From NCBI RefSeq assembly GCF_000158915.1, contig NZ_GG657754.1, positions 10,414,431 through 10,478,430 on the forward strand: DNA of 64,000 bases, read 5' to 3'. Of the stretch, positions 37,279 to 46,466 are shown piece by piece (the stretch's first letter is position 1; the number at the start of each line of letters is the position of its first letter). A model generated the notes under the pieces. The model was not told the DNA's origin, did not search any database, and saw only the letters and a program-made list of their open reading frames with translations. The translations under genes and the position numbers were made by a program. The DNA comes from Streptomyces himastatinicus ATCC 53653. Lineage in GTDB: Bacteria; Actinomycetota; Actinomycetes; Streptomycetales; Streptomycetaceae.

Positions 37279-37696
37279 CGGGAAGGGTGACCGAGCCGTC
37301 CTCGGCGAGCGGGAACCCGGGGTTGTACGCGACCTCCCAGGCGTGGCCGTCCGGGTCGGTGAAGGCGCTGGAGTAGAAGCCGATGGCGTTGACGGCCGCG
37401 GGCTTGGTGATCGTCCCACCGGCCCGCTCCACCACCGCCAGCAGAGCGTCGACCTCCGCCTCGGACCGTACGTTGTGCGCCAGGGCGATCCCGCCGAACC
37501 CGGCCGCCGCCCCGGGCTCCAGCCCGCAGTCCCGCGCCAGCTTGTCGCGACCCCACAGGACCACCCCCAGGCCGCCCGCCTGGAAGAACACGGTCTCCTC
37601 GACCTCCTGCCCCCGCCAGCCCAGGGCCTCGTAGAAGCCCTTGGCCCGGGCGAGATCGGACACCCCCAGCGTGACCAACGTGATGCGCTGTTCCAT
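37271..37696 (-). CDS. VOC-superfamily (glyoxalase-like) protein
   Basis: 141-residue vicinal-oxygen-chelate protein. Paired beta-alpha-beta-beta-beta modules are visible: TLGVSDLARAKGFYEALGW at the start and FTDPDGHAWEVAYNP at the end, the latter with the usual Glu. The N-terminal metal His of glyoxalase I is not present, so a lyase role is doubtful; many such proteins bind antibiotics or small ligands. Convergent with the cobW-like gene. Start at ATG 37696. Confidence 0.85.
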   Translation of the reverse strand: MEQRITLVTLGVSDLARAKGFYEALGWRGQEVEETVFFQAGGLGVVLWGRDKLARDCGLEPGAAAGFGGIALAHNVRSEAEVDALLAVVERAGGTITKPAAVNAIGFYSSAFTDPDGHAWEVAYNPGFPLAEDGSVTLPDF

Positions 37697-37801
37697 GCGA
37701 TCACGGTACGGCTCAGCGCACCCGCGAGCACAGCGCCTCGACGAAGCAGCAGAGGGCTATAGGGTTCATCGCCCCATCCCCACAGACAGGAGATGACTGA
37801 C

Positions 37802-38515
37802 ATGGCACTGGTCCTGGTGACGGGTGCGTCCAGCGGGCTCGGGCGCAACACGGCGAAGGCGTTGGCCGAAGACGGGCACGACGTGGTCATCCATGTCCGC
37901 AACCCGGCCAGTCTCACCGACGCGGATGCCACCGCTTGGTGGAAAGGCGTCGTCACCGGGGACCTCGCCGAGCCGGACGACATCCGTGGCGTTGCCCGGC
38001 AGGCCGCCGAGTTCGGTCGCTTCGACGCCGTCATCCACAACGCGGGCGTCATGCACCGCCCGGAAGTGGCCACCGTCAACACGGTGGCGCCCTATGTGCT
38101 GACGGCCCTGATGGACAAGCCGGCCAGGCTCATCTATCTCAGCAGCTCCATGCATCGCACCGGCTCCACCGATCTGCGACGTCTGGCGGCGGGCCCCGCC
38201 TCGTACGACGACACCAAGCTATGGGTCACCACCCTCGCGCTCGCCCTCGCGTCCCGCTGGGAAGGAACCTCCAGCCACGCGGTCGACCCCGGGTGGGTGC
38301 CCACCCGCATGGGCGGTCGCGGCGCACCGGACGACCTCACCGCCGGACACCGGACACAGGTGTGGCTCGCCACCCACCCCGACGTGGCCCCGAGTACTGG
38401 CGGCTACTGGTACCACCAGCAGACGCAGACACCGCACCCCGCCGCGCAGGACGAAGAGTTCCAGGCTCGCCTCATCCAGACCTTGGAGAACCACACGGGC
38501 GTTCCACTCGGCTGA
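37802..38515 (+). CDS. Short-chain dehydrogenase/reductase
   Basis: 237-residue classical-type SDR. Cofactor loop TGASSGLG, NAG at HNAGVMH, catalytic Ser in YLSSSMH and the YDDTK (YxxxK) pair are present. A shortened middle region makes it smaller than the usual 250. ATG 37802 is preferred because AGGAG ends 9 bases before it; ATG 37793 abuts that site. TATAGGGT about 40 bp upstream may be the -10. Convergent with the SDR at 38542. Substrate unknown. Confidence 0.9.
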   Translation: MALVLVTGASSGLGRNTAKALAEDGHDVVIHVRNPASLTDADATAWWKGVVTGDLAEPDDIRGVARQAAEFGRFDAVIHNAGVMHRPEVATVNTVAPYVLTALMDKPARLIYLSSSMHRTGSTDLRRLAAGPASYDDTKLWVTTLALALASRWEGTSSHAVDPGWVPTRMGGRGAPDDLTAGHRTQVWLATHPDVAPSTGGYWYHQQTQTPHPAAQDEEFQARLIQTLENHTGVPLG

Positions 38516-38541
38516 CCGCGCGCACGGCTCCTCGGCGGTCG

Positions 38542-39309
38542 CTATCGGGCGACGTAGCCGCCGTCGACGGGGAGGGCGACGCCGACGACGAAACCGGCTC
38601 CGGGGCTGCACAGCCACAGCACGGCCTGGGCGATTTCGTCTGCGGTGCCGAGCCGGTTGATGGGCTGGTTGGCTTCGGCCTCGGCGCGGTCCAGCTCTCC
38701 CTTAGTGATCATGTCGCTGACCATGGGGGTGTCGATGGTGCCGGGGCAGACGGCGTTGATACGGATGCCGCGCGGGGCGTATTCGAGAGCGGCACTGGTG
38801 GTCAGGCCGATGACCCCGTGCTTGGAGGCGTGGTAGGAGGCGCGTCCGGGGATGCCGACGAGGCCGCCGAGGGAGGAGCAGTTGACGATGGCGCCGCTGC
38901 CTTGTGCGCGCATGTGGCGCAGCTCGTGCTTCATGGCGGCCCACACACCGCGGAGGTTGATGGCGTTGACGCGGTCGAACCGCTCGGCGGGTTCGTCGGC
39001 GGCGTCGCTGGGCGGGATCTGGATTCCGGCGTTGTTGTAGGCCATGTCGAGGCGGCCGAAGGTCTCGACGGTGCGGTCGACCGCGGCGGCGACCTGGCCC
39101 TCGTCGCTGACGTCGCAGGGGAGGGCGAGGACGCGGTGTCCTTCGTCGGTGAGTTCCCTCGCGGCCGCGTTCAGAGCGGCTTCGTCGATGTCGGTGAGGG
39201 CGATGGCGGCCCCCGCTTCGGCGAAGGCGCGGGCGGTGGCCAGACCCATGCCGGAACCCGCTCCGGTGACGAGGGCGACCTGACCGCTGAAGTCATAGGT
39301 GGGGTTCAT
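38542..39309 (-). CDS. SDR family oxidoreductase
   Basis: 255-residue classical SDR with TGAGSGMG, NNAGI, VNCSS and YHASK, ending GGYVAR. Complete catalytic tetrad, so an active NAD(P)-dependent alcohol/ketone oxidoreductase is expected. It lies downstream of the zinc alcohol dehydrogenase gene on the same strand, and both face away from the MmyB-like regulator at 40647. MmyB-like regulators are known to associate with SDR genes, so co-regulation is plausible. Confidence 0.92.
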   Translation of the reverse strand: MNPTYDFSGQVALVTGAGSGMGLATARAFAEAGAAIALTDIDEAALNAAARELTDEGHRVLALPCDVSDEGQVAAAVDRTVETFGRLDMAYNNAGIQIPPSDAADEPAERFDRVNAINLRGVWAAMKHELRHMRAQGSGAIVNCSSLGGLVGIPGRASYHASKHGVIGLTTSAALEYAPRGIRINAVCPGTIDTPMVSDMITKGELDRAEAEANQPINRLGTADEIAQAVLWLCSPGAGFVVGVALPVDGGYVAR

Positions 39310-39453
39310 GCTGTGTTCTCCCGTCGAAAGCGGAGTCAGTGCTGCGCCGATGTCTGAATATGTGCGTGGTCGGCGCTGGCGAGCCGGATGTTCATGGCGG
39401 TGTTCCTGCGGACGGTGCGGTGGGTGCCCGGCCCCACCGGCGGGGCGTGTGGA

Positions 39454-40470
39454 TCAGGGCTTGAGAAGGGTCTTGATGGCGCGGCGCTCGTCCATCGCCT
39501 GGTAGCCCTCGGCGACCTGCTCCAGGGGGAGGGTGAGGTCGAAGACCTTCCCGGGGTCGATCCGGCCGGAGAGGACCAGATCGATCAACTCTGGCAGGTA
39601 ACGCCGCACGGGAGCGGGTCCGCCACGCAGGCCGACGTGGGAGAAGAACAGCTCCTGCCCGTCGACCGCCACCTCGTGGGGAACGCCGACGAAGCCGACG
39701 TTGCCGCCGGGACGGGCGGTGTGCAGGGCCTGCCGCATGGCCTCGGGGGTGCCGACGCACTCCAGGACCGAGTCCGCGCCGAGGCCCGCGGTGAGGTCCT
39801 TGACCTGGGCGACACCTTCGTCACCGCGTTCGGTGACGATGTCGGTGGCGCCGAATTCGAGGGCGAGCTTCTGCCGCGAGGCGTGGCGGCTCATGGCGAT
39901 GATCCGCTCGGCGCCGAGTTCCTTCGCGGCGATGACACCGCACAGGCCGACCGCTCCGTCGCCGACCACGACGGCCGTGGAGCCCGGCTTGACCTCGGCG
40001 GCGAGGGCGGCGTACCAGCCGGTGCCCATCACGTCGGAGACGGCGAGCAGGCCCGGCACGAACTCGCCGTCCGGGTGGCCGTCGGTGGCGACAAGAGTGC
40101 CCTGGGCGTTGGGGATGCGGACGTAGTCGGCCTGACAGGTGCTCATGAACTCGCGGTGCAGACAGCTGGACTGCCAGCCGCCGCGGCAGTTCGCGCAGGT
40201 GTTGTCGGAGGTGGCGAACGAACCCACGACGAACTGGCCCGGCGTGACGGAGGTGACCTCGCTGCCGACCTCCTCGACGACGCCGACGTACTCATGCCCC
40301 ATCGGGTGAGGGTCGCCGATCGGCTCCAGACCGCGGTAGGGCCACAGGTCCGAGCCGCACACGCAGGTGGCGACCGTGCGGATGACCGCGTCGGTCGGGT
40401 GGACGATCTTCGGGTCGTCCAGGGTTTCGAAACGCACGTCGCCGGGGGCGTGGATGACTGCTCCGCGCAT
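39454..40470 (-). CDS. Zinc-dependent alcohol dehydrogenase (MDR)
   Basis: 338-residue medium-chain dehydrogenase. Catalytic zinc ligands in CVCGSDLW and GHEYVG; a structural-zinc-like region DNTCANCRGGW...SSC with fewer Cys than usual; Rossmann GDGAVGLCG. ATG 40470 (MRGAVIHAP) starts the family sequence; the longer frame from 40602 crosses the regulator's promoter. Divergent from the MmyB-like regulator and upstream of an SDR gene. Oxidises an alcohol or reduces an aldehyde; substrate not predictable. Confidence 0.92.
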   Translation of the reverse strand: MRGAVIHAPGDVRFETLDDPKIVHPTDAVIRTVATCVCGSDLWPYRGLEPIGDPHPMGHEYVGVVEEVGSEVTSVTPGQFVVGSFATSDNTCANCRGGWQSSCLHREFMSTCQADYVRIPNAQGTLVATDGHPDGEFVPGLLAVSDVMGTGWYAALAAEVKPGSTAVVVGDGAVGLCGVIAAKELGAERIIAMSRHASRQKLALEFGATDIVTERGDEGVAQVKDLTAGLGADSVLECVGTPEAMRQALHTARPGGNVGFVGVPHEVAVDGQELFFSHVGLRGGPAPVRRYLPELIDLVLSGRIDPGKVFDLTLPLEQVAEGYQAMDERRAIKTLLKP

Positions 40471-40594
40471 GAGGGTGCTTCTTTCGGTGCTGGGGTTGGT
40501 GTGCACGGCAACCGGAACGAGGACGAACGGCTGCGCGCGGTCGAGCCTCACAGACGACGGCAGACGCGAAAAGCGGAGAAAACCATCCCGGGAG

Positions 40595-40639
40595 GGGAAC
40601 ATCCTGGGAGTAAATCCTCCCCCCTTCCCAGGGTGGGAT
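40595..40639 (+). promoter_or_regulatory. Leaderless promoter of MmyB-like regulator 1
   Basis: GGGAAC box at 40595 lies exactly 39 bp before a -10-like TGGGAT (40634-40639), which ends 7 bases before ATG 40647. The same layout recurs at 46415 and 48879. Confidence 0.55.
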
Positions 40640-40646
40640 CGGTGAC

Positions 40647-41522
40647 ATGCTGGGAAGCATGACCGGCAACGTCCCCCTCAATGAGCTGGGAGAATTCCTC
40701 AAGAAGCGCCGCTCCGAGCTGAGCCCGCGCACGGTGGGCCTGCCCGAGACCGGCCGCCCCCGCCGGGTGGCAGGGCTGCGCCGTGAGGAAGTCGCCCAGC
40801 TCGCCAGCATCAGCACCGACTACTACACCCGTCTCGAACAGGGCCGCATGCAGGCGTCGGCGCCGGTCCTGGACGTCCTGGCCCGGGTACTGCACCTGGA
40901 CGACGACGAGCGGGGCTACCTCTTCCAGCTCGCGGGAAAACCCACCACACGTACCCGGCGCCGCGGCAGGCAGAAGGTCCAGCCGCAGCTTCAGCGGGTC
41001 CTGGACGACCTCACCGCCACCCCGGCCATCGTGCAGGGCCGGCGCGGCGACATCCTCGCCTGGAACGCGCTGGCCGCCGCGCTGGTCACCGACTTCTCCC
41101 GCATCCCGGAAAAGCACCGCAACTACCCGCGGATCATCTTCACCGATCCGGCGATGCGCACCCTGTACGCCGACTGGGAGGGCTCCGCCCACATCGCCGT
41201 GACCCAGCTACGGATGGAGGCCGCGCAGTACCCCGAAGACCCCCGGTTGATCGAGCTGGTCGGTGAACTGTCCATGCGGGACAAACAGTTCGCCCAGTGG
41301 TGGGGCGATCACCGCGTCGCCGCCCGCACGGTGGGCACGAAGACACTGAACCATCCGGTCGTGGGCGAGCTCGTGCTGGACTGGGACACACTGACCGCCA
41401 ACACCGACCCCGATCAGCATCTGACCGTGTGGACTGCCCCGCCCGGTTCCCCCACCCATGAGCGGCTGCGCATCCTCGCTTCCTGGGCCGCCGAGCAGGA
41501 TCTGCCGGCCTCCGCGTCCTGA
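40647..41522 (+). CDS. XRE-type regulator with MmyB-like ligand-binding domain (copy 1)
   Basis: 291 residues: N-terminal helix-turn-helix (LGEFLKKRRSEL, VAGLRREEVAQLASISTDYYTRLEQG, shown in part) and a C-terminal PAS-like MmyB domain (ILAWNALAAAL, NYPRIIFTDPAMR, DWEGSAH, KTLNHPVVGELVLDWD). MmyB-like proteins bind fatty-acid-like ligands and often control a divergent SDR gene. ATG 40647 fits the leaderless promoter; ATG 40659 behind GGGAAGC is possible. It faces away from the ADH and SDR genes. Copies 2 and 3 are at 46467 and 48930. Confidence 0.9.
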   Translation: MLGSMTGNVPLNELGEFLKKRRSELSPRTVGLPETGRPRRVAGLRREEVAQLASISTDYYTRLEQGRMQASAPVLDVLARVLHLDDDERGYLFQLAGKPTTRTRRRGRQKVQPQLQRVLDDLTATPAIVQGRRGDILAWNALAAALVTDFSRIPEKHRNYPRIIFTDPAMRTLYADWEGSAHIAVTQLRMEAAQYPEDPRLIELVGELSMRDKQFAQWWGDHRVAARTVGTKTLNHPVVGELVLDWDTLTANTDPDQHLTVWTAPPGSPTHERLRILASWAAEQDLPASAS

Positions 41523-41541
41523 CCCAGGGGCCTGCGTCCGG

Positions 41542-43736
41542 TCAGAGCAGCGCCTCGGCGGTGATGGGCAGTTGGCGGACGCGGCGGCCGGTGGCGTTGT
41601 ACACCGCGTTGGCGATGGCGGGTGCAACGCCGACGTGGACGACCTCCCCGAGGCCCTTGACGCCGAGTGGGTCGGCTTCGCGGTCCTCGCCGTCCAGGTA
41701 GATCGCCCGGACGTCGGGGACGTCGGCGTTGACGGGGACGAGGTAGTCGGCGAGGTTGGCGTTGACGATCCGGCCGTCGCGGTGGTCGGTGACGGTGTGT
41801 TCCAGCAGGGCCGTGCCGATACCGCCCACGATGCCGCCGATCGCCTGGCTCTCGGCGAGCTTGGGGCTGATGATGCGGCCCGCGTCGTACACCCCCAGCA
41901 TCCGCCGCACCCGCACCAGCCCGAGCGTCGCGTCGACCGCCACCTCGGCGAAGGTCGCGTTGTAGGCGTAGAAGGAGTGCCGCTGCGATCCTGACGGTCC
42001 GGTGAAGGAGCCGAGAGATTCGAGGTGGGTGCGGGTGTTGCGGGTCAGCAGGGTCCGGTAGGTCTCGCCGCGCGTGGGGTTGTCCTTCACGTGCAGCCTG
42101 CCGCCACGGACGACGATGTCGTCGGCGGCCACCCCGTACAGCGGCGACTCACGGTCCTCGATGGCCAGCGAGATGGCCTGGCGTCGCACCTGGTCGCAGC
42201 CGTCGAGGACGGCGGAGCCGACGCTCGCCATGGTCTGCGAGCCGCCGTGCGGCGGGGTCGGTGGGTACAGGGAGTCGCCGAGCCGGAAGGTGACGGTGCG
42301 CATCGTGAGTCCGAGGGCGTCGGCGGCGACCTGGGTCTGGGAGGTGTAGGTGCCCGGCCCCATGTCGCTGGAGGCGGCCTCGACCACGGCGGTTCCGTCC
42401 GCGTCCAGACGTACCCGGGCCTTGGCGGTGTTGCGTGCGGTGTCGTAGACGCCCGCGGCCATGCCCAGGCCGATCAGCCAGTCGCCCTCACGGCGGGAGC
42501 GCGGCCGGGAAGCGCGGCGGTGCCAGCCGAACTCGCGGGCGCCGACGCTGTAGCACTCGCGTAGCCGGCGGGTGGAGAACGGCAACCCGGACGACTCGTC
42601 CTCCGCCGGTTCGTTGCGCCGGCGCAGCTCTACGGGATCGATGCCGAGCCTGTCCGCGAGTTCGTCCATGGCCGACTCGATCACGAACGATGCCGTGGCG
42701 AAGCCGGGGCCGCGCATCCAGATCGGGGTGTTCACGTCCAGCGGCACCGTTCGGTACGCCTGGCTCACGTTGGGCATGCTGTAGAGCATCTGCCCCGCGG
42801 GCAGGACCGCCTCGGTGAACGTCTCGTACGAGGAGGTCTCGGCGTCGATGTCGTGGACCGCGGCGGACAGCCGCCCACGCCGGTCGCTGCCCAGCCGCAG
42901 CCGGTACGCGTAGGAGGGCCGGAAGCCGATCCCGAAGTACATCTGCCTGCGGCTCAGGACCAGCTTGACCGGACGGCCCGTCTCCCGGGCGGCCAGCGCG
43001 GCGACGACCACGTGGGGCCAGCAGCGCAGCCCGCTCCCGAAGGCCCCGCCGACGAAGGGAGAGATGACGCGGACGGAGTCCATGGGCAGGTCGAACACCG
43101 TGGAGAGCTCGGTCTGCGTGCCCACCACCCACTGCGTCTTGTCCCACACGGTGAGCTTGCCGCCGTCCCAGCGGGCGATGGTGGCGTGCGACTCCATCGG
43201 GCTGCTCGTTCATCTCGCCGGACATGATCCTCCAGCCGTACGGCGGCGGAGCGCAGGCCGGCTTCCGCGTCGCCGCGCGCGTAGTTCGTCGGACCGCCCG
43301 GCTCGGCCTCGGTGAAGTCGGTCGAGGGCCGCTCGGCGTCGTAGCCGACCTGGACCAGGCTCGCGGCGTGCTGTGCGGCCTCCAGGGTGGTGGCGACCAC
43401 GACGGCGACCGGCTGGCCGTGGAAGAGCACCCGGTCGTCCTGGAAGACCCGCAGCCGACGGCCGCCGGGCGGATTGTTGGAGCCGGAGTTGTCGCGGTAC
43501 GGCAGCTTCGGGGCGTTGCGGTGGTGGATCACCTTCAGGACGCCCGGCTGGGCCTCGGCATCGCGGGTGCGGATCGAGGTGATACGGCCGCGTCCGACGG
43601 AGGCGTCGACGATGACGGCGTGCATGGCACCGTCGACCTCGTGCTCGGCGGCGTACAGCACCTTCCCGGTGACCTTGAGGCGGCCGTCCACCCGGGACAG
43701 CGGCGCACCCACGGCTGCCTGCGGCTGCGGGCTCAC
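41542..43736 (-). pseudogene. paoC: Aldehyde/xanthine oxidoreductase molybdenum subunit (PaoC-like), frameshifted
   Basis: Molybdopterin-cytosine-dinucleotide subunit of a periplasmic-type aldehyde oxidoreductase. Residues 1-175 read from GTG 43736 (AGGAGG 6 bases upstream; 4-bp overlap with the FAD gene). The rest (PMESHATIARWDG, GGAFGSGL, GVKGLGEVV with the catalytic Glu) reads in another frame from about 43209. One missing base near 43210 explains the break; restoring it gives 731 residues, close to the 732 I recall for E. coli PaoC. Only the conserved stretch around the PME motif is hit. It is either a fresh mutation or a sequencing error; as written the operon cannot make an intact enzyme. 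Confidence 0.8.
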
Positions 43737-44713
43737 TTCGTACCTCCTACGATGCGCAGCTGGCGTTCGACGGTCCGCTTCAGCAGCTCGACCTTGAACC
43801 GGTTGTGCTTCAGCGGACGGGCTCCGACCGCCGCGCGCTCGGCGGCCGCCGCCCACAGTGGCGCGGAGGGGCGTTCACCGACGAGGTGACGCTCGACCGC
43901 GGGCAGCTTCCACGGCACGGTCCCCACGCCACCGGCGGCGACCTTCGCTTCACGGATCACCCCGCCCCGGATGTGCAGGGCGATCGCTGCCGAGGTCAAG
44001 GCGAACTCATAGGACTGCCGGTCACGCACCTTCAGATAGCCCGAGGTGAGCGGGCGCGGATGCGCCGGGATCTCGACCGCCGTGATCAACTCACCCTTCC
44101 GCAAGGATTGTTCGCGCTGCGGGGTGTTGCCGGGCCGTAGCAGGAAGTCGGCGAAGGGGACCTGACGCTCCCCGTCCGGCCCCGTCAGACGCACCCGCGC
44201 GTCCAGTGCCGCGAACGCCACGGCGACGTCGGAGGGATGGGTGGCCACGCAGTGGTCGGAGGCGCCGAGGATCGCGTGCGTGCGGTTGAAGCCCTCCCGG
44301 GCGGCACAACCCGAGCCGGACGCACGCTTGTTGCAGTCGGCGGTCACATCACGGAAGTACGTGCACCGGGTGCGCTGCATGACGTTGCCGCCGATGGTCG
44401 CCATGTTCCGCAGCTGGGCCGACGCGCTCAGCTCCAGCGCCTGCGAGATGATGGGATACAGCGTGCGTACCTTGGGATGCGCCGCGGCCTCGGCCATGGT
44501 CACCAAGGCGCCGATACGCAAGCCCCCGCGTTCGGTGACGGTGACCTCGTCCAACGGCAGACCGCTGATGTCGACGAGGACCTCAGGGCGTTCGACGGTC
44601 TCGCGCATCAGGTCGACCAGGGTGGTGCCACCGGCGATGTAACGCCCACCGCGGTGACCGGCGTCGAGGGCTTCCCCGGTGTCGGAGACGCGGGTGTAGG
44701 AGAAGGGATGCAT
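43733..44713 (-). CDS. paoB: Aldehyde oxidoreductase FAD subunit with [4Fe-4S] insert (PaoB-like)
   Basis: 326-residue FAD-binding subunit. YIAGGTTLVDLM and NMATIGGNVMQ form the FAD site. Between them and the C-terminal domain a Cys-rich insertion (RCTYFRD, DCNKR, SGCAAR, DHCVA) supplies the four Cys for the extra [4Fe-4S] cluster of PaoB/YagS. Middle gene of the operon paoA-paoB-paoC: 12 bp after the 2Fe-2S gene and a 4-bp overlap with the molybdenum subunit. It passes electrons from the Mo centre through FAD to an acceptor. Confidence 0.9.
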   Translation of the reverse strand: MHPFSYTRVSDTGEALDAGHRGGRYIAGGTTLVDLMRETVERPEVLVDISGLPLDEVTVTERGGLRIGALVTMAEAAAHPKVRTLYPIISQALELSASAQLRNMATIGGNVMQRTRCTYFRDVTADCNKRASGSGCAAREGFNRTHAILGASDHCVATHPSDVAVAFAALDARVRLTGPDGERQVPFADFLLRPGNTPQREQSLRKGELITAVEIPAHPRPLTSGYLKVRDRQSYEFALTSAAIALHIRGGVIREAKVAAGGVGTVPWKLPAVERHLVGERPSAPLWAAAAERAAVGARPLKHNRFKVELLKRTVERQLRIVGGTK

Positions 44714-44725
44714 GGCGGCCCGGCC

Positions 44726-45346
44726 TCACTTCCGGCCCGCGGTCTGCTGGACCGCGCGCACGATCTTCACGTAGCAGCCGCAGCGGCAGATGTTGCCGCT
44801 CATCCACTCACGGATCTCCTCCGGCGAACCGGTGTGCCCCTCCCGGATGCACCCGACGCCGGACACGATCTGACCAGGGGTGCAGTAACCGCACTGGAAA
44901 GCGTCCTCGTCGATGAACGCCTGCTGCAAGGGATGCAACTGGTCGCCGTCGGCCAGGCCCTCGATCGTGGTGACCTCGGCGCCCTCCAGCCGCACGGCCA
45001 GCGTCAGGCAGGAGTTGACCCGGCGTCCGTCGACCAGCACCGTGCACGCCCCACAGGCACCGGCGTTGCAGCCCTTCTTCGACCCGGTCAGGCCGAAGTG
45101 CTCGCGCAGCAGATCCAGCAGCGACGTGCGGTTGTCCACCGTCACGGTCCGGGGCCGGCCGTTGACCGTCAGGGAGACAGGGCTGGAGGGCGCCGGTCCC
45201 GCGGCGACCGCATCCCCGGAGCCGACGAGCAACGACCCTCCGACCACGCCACCCGCGACGACTGCACCACCGACCGCCGTACTGGTGGCGACGAAGGTAC
45301 GCCGGGTGGGGAGTCCAACAGCGGATTCAGGGCATTCGGTTGACAT
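44726..45346 (-). CDS. paoA: Aldehyde oxidoreductase 2Fe-2S subunit, Tat-exported (PaoA-like)
   Basis: 206 residues: a twin-arginine-like signal (PTRRTFVATS) and hydrophobic region up to about residue 50, then a plant-type ferredoxin domain (GCNAGACGACTV ... Cys) and an all-helical second 2Fe-2S domain (CGYCTPGQ, CRCGCY). The signal means the whole complex may be carried outside the membrane by Tat, as for E. coli PaoABC. ATG 45346 follows GAAGG by about 8 bases. First gene of the operon. Expected to detoxify aromatic aldehydes; substrate not shown. Confidence 0.9.
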   Translation of the reverse strand: MSTECPESAVGLPTRRTFVATSTAVGGAVVAGGVVGGSLLVGSGDAVAAGPAPSSPVSLTVNGRPRTVTVDNRTSLLDLLREHFGLTGSKKGCNAGACGACTVLVDGRRVNSCLTLAVRLEGAEVTTIEGLADGDQLHPLQQAFIDEDAFQCGYCTPGQIVSGVGCIREGHTGSPEEIREWMSGNICRCGCYVKIVRAVQQTAGRK

Positions 45347-45520
45347 ACCTAAGCCTTCGCATCACGAACGGATCGGCCCGTACAGAGCGGCACGGCAGGG
45401 AGGGATCGTCGTCGCCGCGGGCCCTGGAGACCGCGCGCCTCACTGCCGCGGCCGTCCATGAGTCTGGCATCAGGCGTCATGCCTGTGGCAGGGAGAGTTT
45501 TGTCCCCCCTTGGTTCTGGC

Positions 45521-45934
45521 TCAGCGGCCGACGGTGGCGAGGGCCGCCGTGTACTGCTCGTCGGTGACGGGCTCCAGCCAGGTGGTGCCGTCGCCGCTTT
45601 CGTCGCCGACGACCATGGCGATGTGGGCCAGGAGGGTGGTGTCGGTGGCACCGTGCCAGTGCTCTTCGCCCGCCGGGCACTTCACCGTCTCGCCCGCGCT
45701 CACGCGCGCCACGTGGCCGTCGCGTGTGCCCACCAGACCGACGCCATCGGTGATGTACAGGACCTGGCCCTTGGCGTGGGAGTGCCAGTTGGTGCGGGCC
45801 CCGGGGGTGAAACGCACCAGGGCGGAGGACAGACGGGCCGGGTCGGAAGGCGCCTCGATCGGGTTGAGGTAGACGTCGCCGGTGAAGCGCTCGGCCGGAG
45901 CCTTGATGGTGGCGGTCTCAGTGATGTGTTCCAC
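45521..45934 (-). CDS. Cupin-domain protein
   Basis: 137-residue single-domain cupin. Metal-binding motif 1 reads NWHSHAKGQVLYITDG and motif 2 CPAGEEHWHG, together giving three His, a Gln where Glu is common, and a Trp-His pair typical of the small cupins that travel with AhpD-like proteins. GTG 45934 has AAGGA 9 bases upstream. It follows the AhpD-like gene by 57 bp on the same strand, both divergent from MmyB-like regulator 2. Possibly a lyase, dioxygenase or isomerase acting on small reactive compounds. Confidence 0.87.
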   Translation of the reverse strand: MEHITETATIKAPAERFTGDVYLNPIEAPSDPARLSSALVRFTPGARTNWHSHAKGQVLYITDGVGLVGTRDGHVARVSAGETVKCPAGEEHWHGATDTTLLAHIAMVVGDESGDGTTWLEPVTDEQYTAALATVGR

Positions 45935-45991
45935 GACAGCTTTCCTTGATCGGGTCAGGAGGGGAAGGTTCGGTACCGGTGGCTGCACCGG

Positions 45992-46309
45992 TCAGGAGCG
46001 CTCGTCGGCGATCTTCTTCAGCTGGGTGATCGCCGTCATGGCGTTGGGCCAGCCCGCGTAGAAGGCCAGGTGCGTGATCGCCTCGGACAGCTCCTGGACA
46101 CTCAGGCCGTTGTCGAGGGCGACGCCCAGGTGGTAGCCGAGTTGCTCGCCGCGGTAGAGGGCGGCCAGCACGCTCACCGTCACCAGACTCCGGTCGCGCG
46201 GCGACAGTCCGGGCCGTTCCCAGACATCACCGAAGAGGACCTCGTTGGTGAGCTCGACGAGCTTCGGCGCGATCTCGGCCAGCTCCGCGGGTGCGGACTG
46301 CGTCGGCAT
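45992..46309 (-). CDS. Carboxymuconolactone decarboxylase / AhpD-like protein
   Basis: 105-residue all-helical CMD-family protein (LSPRDRSLVTVSVLAAL, EQLGYHLGVALDNGLS, ITHLAFYAGWPNAM). It lacks the CxxC pair of true AhpD, so it is nearer the gamma-carboxymuconolactone decarboxylase branch. ATG 46309 is chosen because AAGGAG lies 9 bases upstream; TTG 46318 overlaps that site. First of a two-gene unit with a cupin, facing away from the regulator at 46467. Confidence 0.88.
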   Translation of the reverse strand: MPTQSAPAELAEIAPKLVELTNEVLFGDVWERPGLSPRDRSLVTVSVLAALYRGEQLGYHLGVALDNGLSVQELSEAITHLAFYAGWPNAMTAITQLKKIADERS

Positions 46310-46414
46310 GAGGGGCAACTCCTTGATCGAAACGAGAGGGGGGATGGGAGCGTCATCGGCTGCCGTTATCGAGGAAACCGCAGCTCATCGTGGTGGGGGA
46401 GGGTTTGCCGTTAC

Positions 46415-46459
46415 GGGTACTGACAGAGCCCCCCACGTGGAGGCCACCCGGCCTAGCCT
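46415..46459 (+). promoter_or_regulatory. Leaderless promoter of MmyB-like regulator 2
   Basis: GGGTACTG at 46415, exactly 39 bp before TAGCCT (46454-46459), which ends 7 bases before GTG 46467. The box includes CTG-A-CAG, the centre of the dyad seen at 48875. Confidence 0.6.
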
Positions 46460-46466
46460 GGAAGGC

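Noticed and set aside
45347..45520. Small gene between paoA and the cupin gene
   Set aside because: No frame with coding character; only a GGCAT/ATGCC dyad near 45468-45485.
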